In this document: one piece after another, positions 32,296 through 41,466 of the stretch | Layout of the letters: each line of letters begins with the position of its first letter | How positions within the stretch are numbered: position 1 is the stretch's first letter | NCBI GenBank assembly: GCA_001189345.1 | Contig: LFKV01000025.1 | Span: 62,001 to 126,000 of the forward strand | DNA length: 64,000 nt | DNA from: Candidatus Paraburkholderia kirkii | Lineage (GTDB): Bacteria > Pseudomonadota > Gammaproteobacteria > Burkholderiales > Burkholderiaceae | Reading direction: 5' to 3' | Notes under the pieces: model-generated | Told to the model about the DNA's origin: nothing | Seen by the model: the letters and a program-made list of their open reading frames with translations, nothing else | Database searches by the model: none | Made by a program: the position numbers and the translations under genes

Positions 32296-33216
32296 GTGGC
32301 TGTATTTGTGCTGGACAGAAGGGGCAGGGCGCTGATGCCGTGCAGCGAAAAGCGCGCGAGGTTGTTGCTTGCGCGGGGTCGTGCGCGCGTGCATTGCGTG
32401 ATGCCGTTCGTCATCCGGCTCACGGACCGCGACACCGTTTCCTGTCAGTTTCAACCGTTGCGCCTCAAGCTCGATCCGGGCAGCAGGGCCACCGGTCTCG
32501 CGCTGGTGCGCGACACGGAAGTGCGCGATACCGCAACGTGCGAGCTTCAGCGCGGCGCCGCGGTGCTCAACCTGTTTGAACTGGTGCATCGCGGCCGGCA
32601 AATCAGCGAGGCGCTGACGGCGCGCCGCGTTATGCGCCGCCGGCGCCGCGGCGACCTGCGCTACCGCGCGCCGCGGTTCCTGAATCGCACCCGTCGAGCG
32701 GGCTAGCGCCTCCTTCCCTGCTACGCCGGGTTGACACCACGTTGTCGTGGGTGCGACGCATTGGACGCTGGGCGCCCGTGACAGCGCTCTCCAGCGAGCT
32801 GGTGCGCTTTGACATGCAGGCGCTGGAGAATTTTGAAATCAGTGGTACTGAATACCAGCAGGGAGTGCTGACAGGCTACGAGGTACGCGAGTACCTGCTC
32901 GAAAAGTGGCACCGGCAATGTGCGTACTGCGACACGGCGCATGTTCCGCTGCAGATTGAACACATCGTGGCGCGGGCGCGTGGTGGCACGAACCGCATCT
33001 CCAATCTGACGCTGGCGTGCGAGCCATGCAATCAGGCGAAGGGTGCCTTGCCCATCGAGGTGTTTCTGGCCAAGCAACCAAAGCGGCTGGCGGCCATGCT
33101 GACGCAGGCAAAGCGACCACTAAAGGACGCGGCTGCTGTCAACGCCACACGCTGGGCATTGGTCCATGCCCTCCGTGCTACTGGCCTGCCAGTGGAGCTT
33201 GCTTCGGGCGGGCGCA

Positions 33217-34138
33217 TTTAGAGACGGTTTCATAAAGGCTGTTGAGATTGCCGAAGAGTGTTCCAGCAGATCAAGCAACAACCGAGTTTGAGGAACGCTT
33301 CATGAATGTCCGCACGACGTTCGAAGCGAGTACGTAGACGGCGGAAGTTATGCAACCAGGCATGTGTACGTTCGACGACCCAACGGACTTTCCCAAGGCC
33401 GCTACCGTGCGGGTGACCGCGCCGCGCGATGCTGGTGGGAATGTTGCGCGCGTGAAGGAGGCACCGGTACTTGTCATGATCGTAACCGCGGTCGGCATAA
33501 ACACAGCCAGGGCGACTCAGCGGCCGGCCGCGCACGCCGCCAATCGGTACGATGGCCTCGATCAACGGGATCAGTTGGGTGACGTCGTGACGATTGGCGC
33601 CGGTCAGGATTGCCGCGATCGGCGTACCGTTGGCGTCGGTGGTGACGTGGTGCTTGGAACCGGGTCGTGCTCGGTCGGTGGGGTTCGGGCCAGTTTTTCG
33701 CCCGCCCCAACCGCACGAATCGACGATGAGTCGACGACGACGCGGGAGAAGTCGATCTTCCCGGCCGCTCGTAGTTTCGCCAGCAGCAGTGCGTGCAGTC
33801 GATCCCACACGCCGGCTTGCTGCCAATCGCGCAGCCTGCGCCAGCAACTGACGCCAGAGCCACATCCCATCTCCGCTGGCAGATCTCGCCACCGGATGCC
33901 GGTCTTCAGCACGAACAAGATGCCGGTCAGCGCAGCCCGATCCGGTACCGGCTTGCGGCCCGGATACTTGAAGCGGCGCGGCTTCGCTGGTGGTAGCAGT
34001 GGCTCGATCAGTGCCCACAGTTCGTCGTCGATGATTGGTTTGCCCATCTCCTCGATCCTGTTGTCACAACGATCGAGGTTAACAGGTTGCGTTACGGGTT
34101 AACAGCCCCTAATAACTCTTTTTGAAACCACTTCTAAA
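33217..34138 (-). mobile_element. IS5-family (IS427-like) insertion sequence, copy 2
   Basis: This 922-bp copy begins TTTAGAGACGGTTTC and ends GAAACCACTTCTAAA. It matches copy 1 in length and in its encoded proteins, with a few differences near the right end (CTAATAACTC against CTAAGAGATC). It lies in the iscB coding sequence between the HNH domain and RuvC-III. Confidence 0.92.
33230..34047 (-). CDS. IS5-family transposase (copy 2), -1 frameshift product
   Basis: The two frames (34047 to 33604 and then to 33230) give the same amino acid sequence as copy 1, including the A-run GGCGAAAAACTGG where a -1 shift joins 'IRAVGAGEK' to 'TGPNPTDRARPG'. The DDE residues are intact. The equal state of both copies suggests recent transposition. 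Confidence 0.9.
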
Positions 34139-34618
34139 TTCAATCGGGTAACGCTCGGGATGCCAAAGACGCATGCGCTCGATGCGGCATGCGTTGGGAC
34201 GCTGCTGGCGGTGAAGGATTGGCGCAAGCCAACTCTCTCCGTGAGTTGCACAGGCCGGGGCAGCTATCAGCGCATGCGTTTGGATAGGTATGGCTTTCCG
34301 CGCGGGTATCTGAGCCGAGACAAGCGGATGCACGGTTATCAGACCGGCGACCTGGCGCGTGCCGAGGTGCCTTCCGGCAAGACGGCCGGCACACATGTGG
34401 GTCGTGTGGCAGTGCGTGCCACTGGATACTTCAATCTGCAGATGGCAGGCAGTGTGGTGCAAGGCATTGCACATCGCTACTGCCAGCTCATTCAACGTAG
34501 CGATGGCTACGGCTACACAAGGATAGCTTTACCTAAAGGAGAGACGGGGCGAAGGCCGTGCTGCGCACGGCGCGCTATCCCTTCCCGGCCTGAAGGCCGG
34601 GGTTTCCCGTGCATTTCG

Positions 34619-35896
34619 ATGAAGATCCAGATTCAAGGCGGCACGATCATCGACCCGGCCGCGGGCACCGAAGAACGCAAGGACGTATTCATCGCGGCGG
34701 GGAGAATCGTCGGCGTGGGCGGCGCGCCTGCCGATTTCAACGCGGTGAAAGTCATCGATGCGAGCGGCCTGTGCATCGCGCCAGGTTTCGTCGATCTGTC
34801 GGCGCGTCTGCGCGAACCGGGCTTCGAGCACAAGGCGACGCTCGAATCCGAAATGGCCGCCGCGATGGCGGGCGGCGTGACGAGCCTCGTGTGCCCGCCT
34901 GACACCGATCCCGTGCTCGACGAGCCGGGTCTCGTCGAGATGCTCAAGTTCCGCGCGCAGAAGCTGCATCTGGCGCATGTGTATCCGCTCGGCGCGCTGA
35001 GCGTGGGACTGAAGGGCGAGACCATCACCGAGATGGTCCAGCTGACCGAGGCGGGCTGCGTCGGCTTCTCGCAGGCGGACAATCCGATCGTCGATACGCG
35101 CACGCTGCTGCGCGCGCTGCAATACGCGACCACTTACGGTTTCACCGTGTGGCTGCGTCCGCAGGACGCGTACATGGCGAAGGGCGGCGTCGCGGCGAGC
35201 GGCGCGGTGGCGTCGCGGCTCGGACTCTCGGGCGTGCCGGTGTCCGCAGAGACCATCGCGCTGCATACCATCTTCGAGCTGATGCGTGTGACGGGTGCGC
35301 GCGTGCATCTGTCGCATCTATCGTCGGCGACGGGCGTCGCGCTCGTGCGCGCGGCGAAGGCCGAAGGGCTCGCGGTGAGCTGCGACGTGACGATCAATCA
35401 CGCGCATCTGACCGATGTCGACATCGGCTATTTCGATGCGCAGTTCCGCCTCGATCCGCCGCTGCGCTCGCAGCGCGACCGCGACGCGATCCGCGCGGGC
35501 CTGGAAGACGGCACCATCGACGCGATCTGTTCCGACCATACGCCGCTCGACGACGACGAGAAGCTGCTGCCCTTCGCCGAAGCGACGCCCGGCGCGACCG
35601 GCCTCGAGCTGCTGCTGTCGCTCACCGTGAAGTGGGCGCGCGAAGCCGACGTGCCGCTCGCGAAGGCGCTCTCGCGCATCACCTCCGCGCCGGCCGACGT
35701 GCTCAAGCTGCCCGCCGGGCGCATCGCGACGGGCGCGCTCGCGGACCTGTGCGTGTTCGACGCGGCAGGCGAGTGGCGCGTCGATCCGCAGAAGCTCAAG
35801 AGCCAGGGCCGCAATACGCCGTTCCTCGGCTACGAACTGCCGGCGCGCGTGCGTGCGACGGTCGTCGTCGGCCACGTCGCCTACGAGAGCCGCTGA
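34619..35896 (+). CDS. pyrX: Non-catalytic dihydroorotase-like subunit (PyrC'/PyrX)
   Basis: The 425-aa dihydroorotase homologue has the fold ('GLCIAPGFVDLSARLREPGF', 'AAAMAGGVTSLVCPPDTDP', 'AICSDHTPLDDDEKLLPFAE') but 'VDLSARLREPG' lacks the HxH metal pair of active enzymes. This matches the pseudo-DHOase that stabilises PyrB in class A ATCase complexes, as in Pseudomonas. The start is ATG 34619. The natural ribosome binding site probably lies at 31940 (GAAGAAG), now 2.6 kb away because of the IscB element; only a weak purine stretch (GGCCGGGG) precedes the ATG now. The frame is open upstream into the IscB C-terminal fragment to 34160. Confidence 0.9.
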   Translation: MKIQIQGGTIIDPAAGTEERKDVFIAAGRIVGVGGAPADFNAVKVIDASGLCIAPGFVDLSARLREPGFEHKATLESEMAAAMAGGVTSLVCPPDTDPVLDEPGLVEMLKFRAQKLHLAHVYPLGALSVGLKGETITEMVQLTEAGCVGFSQADNPIVDTRTLLRALQYATTYGFTVWLRPQDAYMAKGGVAASGAVASRLGLSGVPVSAETIALHTIFELMRVTGARVHLSHLSSATGVALVRAAKAEGLAVSCDVTINHAHLTDVDIGYFDAQFRLDPPLRSQRDRDAIRAGLEDGTIDAICSDHTPLDDDEKLLPFAEATPGATGLELLLSLTVKWAREADVPLAKALSRITSAPADVLKLPAGRIATGALADLCVFDAAGEWRVDPQKLKSQGRNTPFLGYELPARVRATVVVGHVAYESR

Positions 35897-35910
35897 TCGG
35901 GGACACGGGC

Positions 35911-36714
35911 ATGGGCATCGCATGGCGCAAGCTGCGGCTTCTCGTTCACCTGCTGTATGGCATGTGGGTCGTTGCGATGCGCTTTCCGCGGACGTCCGCG
36001 AGCGAGCGCAGCGAGATGAATCGCGTATGGTCGATCGAAATGCTGCGGCTGTCCGGCATGAAGCTCGTCGTGCACAACGACGAAGTGCGGCTCGATGCCA
36101 GCGTACTCGTGGTCGGCAATCACGTCTCGTGGATCGACATCTACGTGATCAACGTGTGGCGGCCGACGCCGTTCGTGTCGAAGGCGGAGATCCGCAAGTG
36201 GCCGGTGGTCGGCTGGCTCGCGCAACAGCTGGGCACGGTGTTCGTGCAGCGCGAGAAGCGCAGCGACGCGAAGCGCATCATGCACGAGCTCGCCGACAGG
36301 CTGCTCGCGGGCGAGATGATGTGCGTGTTCCCCGAAGGCACGACCACCGATGGCCGGTCGCTCTTGCCATTTCACGCGAACCTGTTTCAGGCGGCGGTGT
36401 CGGCGTCGTGCCCGGTGCAGCCGATCTGCCTGATGTACGAGGATGCGCAGGGCCGGCAGTCGACCGCGCCCGCGTATATCGGCGACATGACGCTCGGCGA
36501 TTCGCTCGATGCGCTCTTGCGCGCCACGCCGCTCACCGCGCATCTGTAAGTGTGCAATCCGCTCGCGCTGAGCGCGGACCGGCGTCTGCTCGCGAGCGAG
36601 GCGCAGGCGGCGGTACAGGCGGCGCTGGACCGCATGCGCGGCGCGCATGCGGTCGTCACGGAAGCGCTACCCGCGCAGCCGGTCACTTCTTCATCGAACA
36701 ACTCACCTGCGTGA
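35911..36714 (+). pseudogene. 1-acyl-sn-glycerol-3-phosphate acyltransferase (PlsC family), early stop
   Basis: The frame has the acyltransferase motifs 'VVGNHVSWIDIYVINVW' (H-x4-D) and 'MMCVFPEGTTTDGRSLLPF' (FPEGT). After 'TPLTAHL' a TAA at 36547-36549 stops translation, while coding-like sequence ('VCNPLALSADRRLLASEAQA') goes on in frame to a TGA at 36712. About 50 C-terminal residues are lost. The catalytic motifs remain, so the 212-aa product might keep activity. It follows pyrC' after 14 bp. Confidence 0.75.
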
Positions 36715-37520
36715 CGACCCGCTGCGCCGGATCGGCCGTGAGCCGCACCGCCGACAGCTTGTTGCCCCATACGCAGCCCGAGTCGACGCACAGCACGTCG
36801 TCGCGAATCATGAGGCCGAGCGCGGCCCAATGGCCGAAGACGATCGTCACGTCCCGCGTGCGGCGGCCCGGCGCGTCGAACCACGGCATGTAGCTGGGCG
36901 GCGCGGCGTCGGGACCGCCGTTGTTGGCGAACTCCATCGCGCCTTCGGCCGTGCAGAAGCGGATGCGCGTCAATGCGTTGTAGACGACGCGCAAGCGGTC
37001 GGCACCCGTGAGGGAATCTTCCCAGCGATGCGGCTCGTTGCCGTATAGCGTGGCGAGCGTCTCCTTCCAGTTCGGGGCGCGCAGCGCGCATTCGAGCTCG
37101 TGCGCGAGCTCCATCGTCATGGTCGCGTCCCATTGCGGCAGCACGCCCGCGTGGACCATCAGGATGCCGTTCTCAAATGCGCGACCGGCTTGTGGCGCAC
37201 CCATTCGATGAGATCGGCGGCGTCGGGCGCTTCAAGGATTTCATTGAGCGTGTCGCCTTTCTTGGGCTTGTGCAGACCCGCCGCGACCGACAGCAGGTTC
37301 AGATCGTGATTGCCGAGCACGACCGTCGCGCGCGGGCCGAGCGCAATCACGTCGCGCAGCGTCTGCAGTGACTTCGGGCCGCGATTGATCAGGTCGCCGG
37401 CGAACCAGAGTGGCACGTCGTCGGCGGGGCGGCTTTCCTGAGGAGACGCCGGAACGGATCGCGGCAACCCTGCAGGTCGCCGAAGACGAGGGGCGAGAGA
37501 AGCGTCGATGCTGGAGGTGA
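36683..37520 (-). pseudogene. apaH: Symmetrical bis(5'-nucleosyl)-tetraphosphatase, frameshifted
   Basis: ApaH hydrolyses Ap4A to ADP. Its metallophosphatase motifs are spread over three frames: '[18 protein letters not shown]' (GDxxG), '[18 protein letters not shown]' (GDxxNRG), '[20 protein letters not shown]' (GNHD), '[13 protein letters not shown]' and 'VTIVFGHWAALG'. Frameshifts lie near 37440 and 37180. The start region is uncertain. The 3' end (stop 36683) overlaps the tail of the plsC remnant by about 30 bp, tail to tail. Confidence 0.85.
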
Positions 37521-37877
37521 GTGCGGGTCATCGGGGAATGCGTGTGGTGCCGGCGGGCGGCTCTTGAGAGAATCGACGCATTATGAAACAGATGGTGAAT
37601 AGTGTCTGGCCATACGTAGCCGAGACGCGTAGTTACACATTGCAACTCTATGCAACCACAAAATAGCTAGCTGTATCAAGTTGTTAGGCGTGTGGTTTTG
37701 CAATGTCAGGCCTTATAATTCACAGTTGGCCAGATTTATACTGATGAAGTGTGGGATCGGTCGTAGATTCCGCGCTGACGCCTGCTGCCTGCGCCAGAGG
37801 CGCAATTTTTGCGTATTTTCGAACACACGTTCAGCTTGATTCAGCTGTCTAAAAAAACAACAGCGAAGAGGATATTT
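37521..37877 (+). promoter_or_regulatory. rml operon promoter/leader region
   Basis: This AT-richer segment has a consensus -10 TATAAT at 37714-37719 without a clear -35 at the right distance. A long leader of about 150 nt would follow, containing a small hairpin with T-tract at 37790-37810. The ribosome binding site GAAGAGGA lies just before rmlB. Confidence 0.45.
37790..37810 (+). terminator. Leader terminator-like hairpin before rmlB
   Basis: TGCGCC (37790-37795) pairs with GGCGCA (37799-37804) around AGA and is followed by ATTTTT. It lies in the presumed leader 68 nt before the rmlB start. It could end transcription from upstream or act as an attenuator of the glycan operon. Confidence 0.5.
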
Positions 37878-38948
37878 ATGATTCTTGTGACGGGCGGTGC
37901 CGGTTTTATCGGCGCCAATTTTGTTCTGGATTGGCTCAAAGGCTCGGATGAACCCGTTCTGAACGTCGACAAACTGACGTATGCGGGAAATTTGGGAACA
38001 CTCAAGTCGCTCAAGGACGACGCTCGCCACGTTTTTGCCCGGGCCAATATCTGCGATCGTGCCGCGATGGACGTGCTCCTCGCTGAACACAAGCCGCGCG
38101 CGATTTTGCATTTCGCTGCCGAGAGCCATGTCGACCGCTCGATTCACGGTCCGGCCGATTTCGTGCAGACGAATGTCGTCGGCACGTTCACGCTCCTCGA
38201 AGCCGCTCGCATGTACTGGAGCAAGCTGCCCGAAACCGAAAAGCAAGCTTTCCGCTTCCTCCACGTGTCTACGGATGAGGTCTTCGGTTCGCTGTCCGCT
38301 ACCGATCCGCAGTTTTCCGAGACCACGCTGTACGCGCCGAACAGCCCGTACTCCGCGACGAAGGCTGGCTCCGATCACCTGGTGCGCGCCTATCATCATA
38401 CGTATGGCCTGCCGGTTCTGACCACGAATTGCTCGAACAACTATGGGCCTTACCAGTTCCCTGAGAAGCTGATTCCGCTGATGATCGCGAACGCGCTCGC
38501 CGGCAAGCCGCTGCCGGTGTACGGCGACGGCCAGAACGTGCGCGACTGGCTGTACGTCGGCGACCATTGCTCCGCGATTCGCGAAGTGCTTGCGCGCGGC
38601 GCGCTCGGCGAAACGTATAACGTCGGCGGCTGGAACGAGAAGAAGAACCTCGAAGTCGTGCATACGCTGTGCGATCTTCTCGACAAGCTCAAGCCGAAAG
38701 CGAGCGGCTCCTATCGTGATCAGATCACCTACGTGAAGGATCGCCCGGGTCACGACCGCCGCTACGCTATCGACGCGCGCAAGCTCGAGCGCGAGTTGGG
38801 CTGGAAGCCGGCGGAAACGTTCGAGACTGGTCTCGCCAAGACTGTGCCGTGGTATCTGGACAATCAGACGTGGGCGGACGAGGTGGCTTCCGGCGAATAC
38901 CGGAAAATGGGTCGAGACGAACTACGCGCAGCGCGCGTGAGGGGCTGA
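37878..38948 (+). CDS. rmlB: dTDP-glucose 4,6-dehydratase
   Basis: The complete 356-aa extended SDR enzyme catalyses the second step of dTDP-L-rhamnose synthesis. The NAD-binding '[19 protein letters not shown]' (GxxGxxG), '[12 protein letters not shown]', 'VSTDEVFG' and the catalytic '[19 protein letters not shown]' (YxxxK) are present. The start at 37878 is set by its ribosome binding site and the family N-terminus. It heads rmlB-rmlA-rmlC-rmlD with tiny gaps or overlaps. Confidence 0.97.
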   Translation: MILVTGGAGFIGANFVLDWLKGSDEPVLNVDKLTYAGNLGTLKSLKDDARHVFARANICDRAAMDVLLAEHKPRAILHFAAESHVDRSIHGPADFVQTNVVGTFTLLEAARMYWSKLPETEKQAFRFLHVSTDEVFGSLSATDPQFSETTLYAPNSPYSATKAGSDHLVRAYHHTYGLPVLTTNCSNNYGPYQFPEKLIPLMIANALAGKPLPVYGDGQNVRDWLYVGDHCSAIREVLARGALGETYNVGGWNEKKNLEVVHTLCDLLDKLKPKASGSYRDQITYVKDRPGHDRRYAIDARKLERELGWKPAETFETGLAKTVPWYLDNQTWADEVASGEYRKMGRDELRAARVRG

Positions 38949-38950
38949 CG

Positions 38951-39844
38951 ATGGCGCGCAAAGGCATCATTCTGGCCGGCGGTTCAGGCACCCGGCTTTA
39001 TCCGATTACGCACGCGGTGTCGAAGCAGCTGCTGCCTGTCTACGACAAGCCGATGATCTACTATCCGCTGTCGACGCTGATGATTGCAGGCATCCGTGAT
39101 GTCCTTGTGATCTCGACGCCGCAGGACACGCCGCGCTTCGAATCGATGCTCGGCGACGGCAGCCAGTGGGGCATGAACATTCAGTACGCTGTGCAGCCGT
39201 CGCCGGACGGGCTCGCGCAGGCGTTCATCATCGGGCGGGAATTCGTCGGCAATGATCCCTCGGCGCTCATTCTCGGCGACAATATCTTCTACGGGCACGA
39301 TCTCGCGAAGCAGTTGGACAGCGCCAACGCGCGTACGGACGGTGCAACCGTGTTCGCTTACCACGTGCACGATCCGGAGCGTTACGGCGTGGTCGAGTTC
39401 GACCAGAAGTTTCGCGCGCTGTCGATCGAGGAGAAGCCTACGAAACCGCGGTCGAATTATGCGGTGACGGGTCTGTATTTCTACGACAATCAGGTTTGCG
39501 ATATCGCCGCGGACATCAAGCCGTCGGCGCGTGGCGAGTTGGAAATCACCGACGTCAATTCGCGCTATCTCGAGAACAAGCGGCTTGATGTAGAGATCAT
39601 GGGCCGCGGCTACGCGTGGCTCGATACGGGCACGCACGAATCGCTGATCGAAGCGGCTACTTTCATCGCCACGTTGCAGAAGCGTCAGGGGCTCGTTGTG
39701 GCGTGTCCCGAGGAGATCGCTTACCGCAAGAAGTGGATCGGCGAAGAGCAACTGCTTGCACTCACTAAGCCGCTGTCGAAGAATGCGTACGGTCAATATC
39801 TGCTCAATCTTCCGAAGGACCAAGTCGCATGGCCATCCAAGTAA
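38951..39844 (+). CDS. rmlA: Glucose-1-phosphate thymidylyltransferase
   Basis: The complete 297-aa nucleotidyltransferase makes dTDP-glucose from dTTP and glucose-1-phosphate, the first and regulated step. '[20 protein letters not shown]' is the nucleotide-binding signature; '[16 protein letters not shown]', '[16 protein letters not shown]' and '[15 protein letters not shown]' are diagnostic. It starts 2 bp after rmlB and overlaps rmlC by 16 bp. Confidence 0.97.
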   Translation: MARKGIILAGGSGTRLYPITHAVSKQLLPVYDKPMIYYPLSTLMIAGIRDVLVISTPQDTPRFESMLGDGSQWGMNIQYAVQPSPDGLAQAFIIGREFVGNDPSALILGDNIFYGHDLAKQLDSANARTDGATVFAYHVHDPERYGVVEFDQKFRALSIEEKPTKPRSNYAVTGLYFYDNQVCDIAADIKPSARGELEITDVNSRYLENKRLDVEIMGRGYAWLDTGTHESLIEAATFIATLQKRQGLVVACPEEIAYRKKWIGEEQLLALTKPLSKNAYGQYLLNLPKDQVAWPSK

Positions 39845-40383
39845 CCGCAACGGCGCTGCCCGAAGTCAAAATCATCGAGCCGAAGAAGGTGTTCGGTGAT
39901 GCGCGCGGCTTTTTCTACGAAAGCTTCAACGCGCGCGATTTCGCCGAGCATGTCGAGAGCGGCGTCGAGTTCGTGCAGGACAATCACTCGCGTTCCGCGA
40001 AGGGCGTGCTGCGCGGGCTGCATTATCAGATCCAGCATGCGCAGGGCAAGCTCGTGCGCGTGGTGGAGGGCGAGGTATTCGACGTCGCGGTGGATATCCG
40101 CAAGAGCTCGCCGAACTTCGGCAAGTGGATGGGCGTGAATCTGTCGGAAGAGAACCATCGCCAGTTGTGGGTTCCGCCGGGGTTCGCGCATGGTTTCGTC
40201 GTGCTGTCCGAATCGGCGCAATTCCTCTACAAGACGACCGATTACTGGTATCAGGCGCACGAGCGCAGCATCGTGTGGAATGATCCGGAGATCGGTATCG
40301 AGTGGCCGGGCGGTTTCGAACCGATTTTCGCGGCGAAGGATGCGGCGGGCAAGCGGTTGTCGGAAGCGGAGTGCTTCGAGTGA
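39829..40383 (+). CDS. rmlC: dTDP-4-dehydrorhamnose 3,5-epimerase
   Basis: The complete 184-aa cupin epimerase shows '[19 protein letters not shown]', the catalytic His region '[19 protein letters not shown]' and '[18 protein letters not shown]'. It carries out the third step of the pathway. It overlaps the genes on both sides, so the four rml genes are translated as a coupled unit. Confidence 0.97.
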   Translation: MAIQVTATALPEVKIIEPKKVFGDARGFFYESFNARDFAEHVESGVEFVQDNHSRSAKGVLRGLHYQIQHAQGKLVRVVEGEVFDVAVDIRKSSPNFGKWMGVNLSEENHRQLWVPPGFAHGFVVLSESAQFLYKTTDYWYQAHERSIVWNDPEIGIEWPGGFEPIFAAKDAAGKRLSEAECFE

Positions 40384-41279
40384 GCGACGTGATGACTCGA
40401 GATGCTGAACGCACGATCCTGCTGACCGGCGTCAATGGTCAGGTGGGCTTTGAACTGGCACGCAATCTGCGGGGGCTCGGCAAGGTGGTCCCGGTTGATC
40501 GCAGTCGGCTCGATCTTAACGACCTCGATCAGGTTCGCCGCGTCGTCCGGGAAGTGAAGCCATCGCTGATCGTGAATCCGGCCGCGTACACGGCGGTCGA
40601 CAAGGCCGAGAGTGACGTCGAAGCAGCGATGCGCGCGAACGGTGAAGCGCCGGGCGTGCTGGCGGAAGAGGTGAAGCGCTTGGGCGCCGCGTTGGTTCAT
40701 TACTCGACCGAGTATGTCTTCGATGGCACCAAATTGGGCGCCTATGTCGAAGACGATGCAGTGAATCCGCAGAACGTCTACGGGAAGAGCAAGTTGGCGG
40801 GCGAGAAGGCTATTGCCGCATCGGGTTGCGATCATTTGATCTTTCGTACGAGCTGGGTTTACGGCATGCGCGGCAAGAACTTCCTGCTGACGATGCTGAG
40901 GCTCGGTGCGGAGCGCGACGAGCTGAACGTGGTCGCCGATCAAATCGGTGCGCCGACGTGGTCTGTCACGATCGCGGCCCTGACGGCGAATGTACTGGCG
41001 CAATCCGTTGTTGCGGAAGATGGCTGGTGGTCGGAGAAATCAGGCCTATATCATCTGACGGCCGGCGGCTCGGCTTCATGGCACGGATTCGCACAAGCCA
41101 TTTTCGACATGTCGGACCTGCAAAAGAAGCCAGTGGTCAAGCCGATTCCTGCATCGTCGTATCCCACACCGGCGAAGCGTCCGGGCAATTCGCGCCTGTC
41201 GAACGAAAAGCTCCTTTCGGCGTTCGGAGTGCAGGCGGAGGACTGGTCGACGTGTCTGCGCGTTTGTCTGGCCAAATGA
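40380..41279 (+). CDS. rmlD: dTDP-4-dehydrorhamnose reductase
   Basis: The 299-aa SDR reductase makes dTDP-L-rhamnose with NAD(P)H. The coenzyme site is 'ILLTGVNGQVGFELARNL', the catalytic region 'NVYGKSKLAGEKAI' (YxxxK), and 'VNPAAYTAVDKAE' is typical of RmlD. I chose GTG 40380, which overlaps the rmlC stop (GTGA) and has GGAG upstream; ATG 40392 would make it four residues shorter. Confidence 0.95.
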   Translation: MSDVMTRDAERTILLTGVNGQVGFELARNLRGLGKVVPVDRSRLDLNDLDQVRRVVREVKPSLIVNPAAYTAVDKAESDVEAAMRANGEAPGVLAEEVKRLGAALVHYSTEYVFDGTKLGAYVEDDAVNPQNVYGKSKLAGEKAIAASGCDHLIFRTSWVYGMRGKNFLLTMLRLGAERDELNVVADQIGAPTWSVTIAALTANVLAQSVVAEDGWWSEKSGLYHLTAGGSASWHGFAQAIFDMSDLQKKPVVKPIPASSYPTPAKRPGNSRLSNEKLLSAFGVQAEDWSTCLRVCLAK

Positions 41280-41466
41280 GGCCCGCAGCCCCTTGCTTCC
41301 CGCATCGTGCATGACAAATGGGCTATGGTAAATTCGACGGGTCGCGCCCGGCGCGCTCGCAATGATCGTGCTTGTCGCGGCGCTGCGTGCGGCGGGACGG
41401 GCGCGAAAGCCATTCTGCTGGGGATGTACCCCCCGCATCAGAACATGCGTTCGATGAGGGACCACC

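Larger units (their letters stand above)
31954..34612 (+). mobile_element. IscB element (IS200/IS605-like), with nested IS5 copy, between pyrB and pyrC'
   Basis: The left end has the hairpin CCGGCCTGCAGGCCGG (about 31968) and the right end CCCGGCCTGAAGGCCGGG (about 34584), matching subterminal palindromes as in single-strand IS605-type transposons. Between them lie a gene-free leader, the iscB gene and an IS5 copy. No tnpA is present. pyrC' starts only a few bases after the right end, so the insertion is in the very short pyrB-pyrC' spacer. End positions are estimates. Confidence 0.75.
32296..34612 (+). pseudogene. iscB: IscB RNA-guided nuclease, frameshifted and split by IS5
   Basis: IscB is the single-protein ancestor type of Cas9. 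From GTG 32296: PLMP domain ('VAVFVLDRRGRALMPCSEKR'), RuvC-I ('LKLDPGSRATGLALVRD'), the arginine-rich bridge helix ('TARRVMRRRRRGDLRYRAPR'). At about 32704 a small deletion makes a TAG; the next frame gives RuvC-II ('TALSSELVRFDMQALEN') and the HNH domain ('CAYCDTAHVPLQIEHIVARA', 'LTLACEPCNQAKG'). IS5 copy 2 splits it at 33217; RuvC-III ('MPKTHALDAACVG') and the C-terminal RNA/target region ('TGTHVGRVAVRATGYF'-like) follow from 34139. All catalytic residues are still present, but the protein cannot be translated as a unit. Confidence 0.88.

Noticed and set aside
34160..34618. Treating pyrC' as starting at 34160
   Set aside because: The first 153 codons are the IscB C-terminal domain and right end; the PyrC' family N-terminus begins at 34619.
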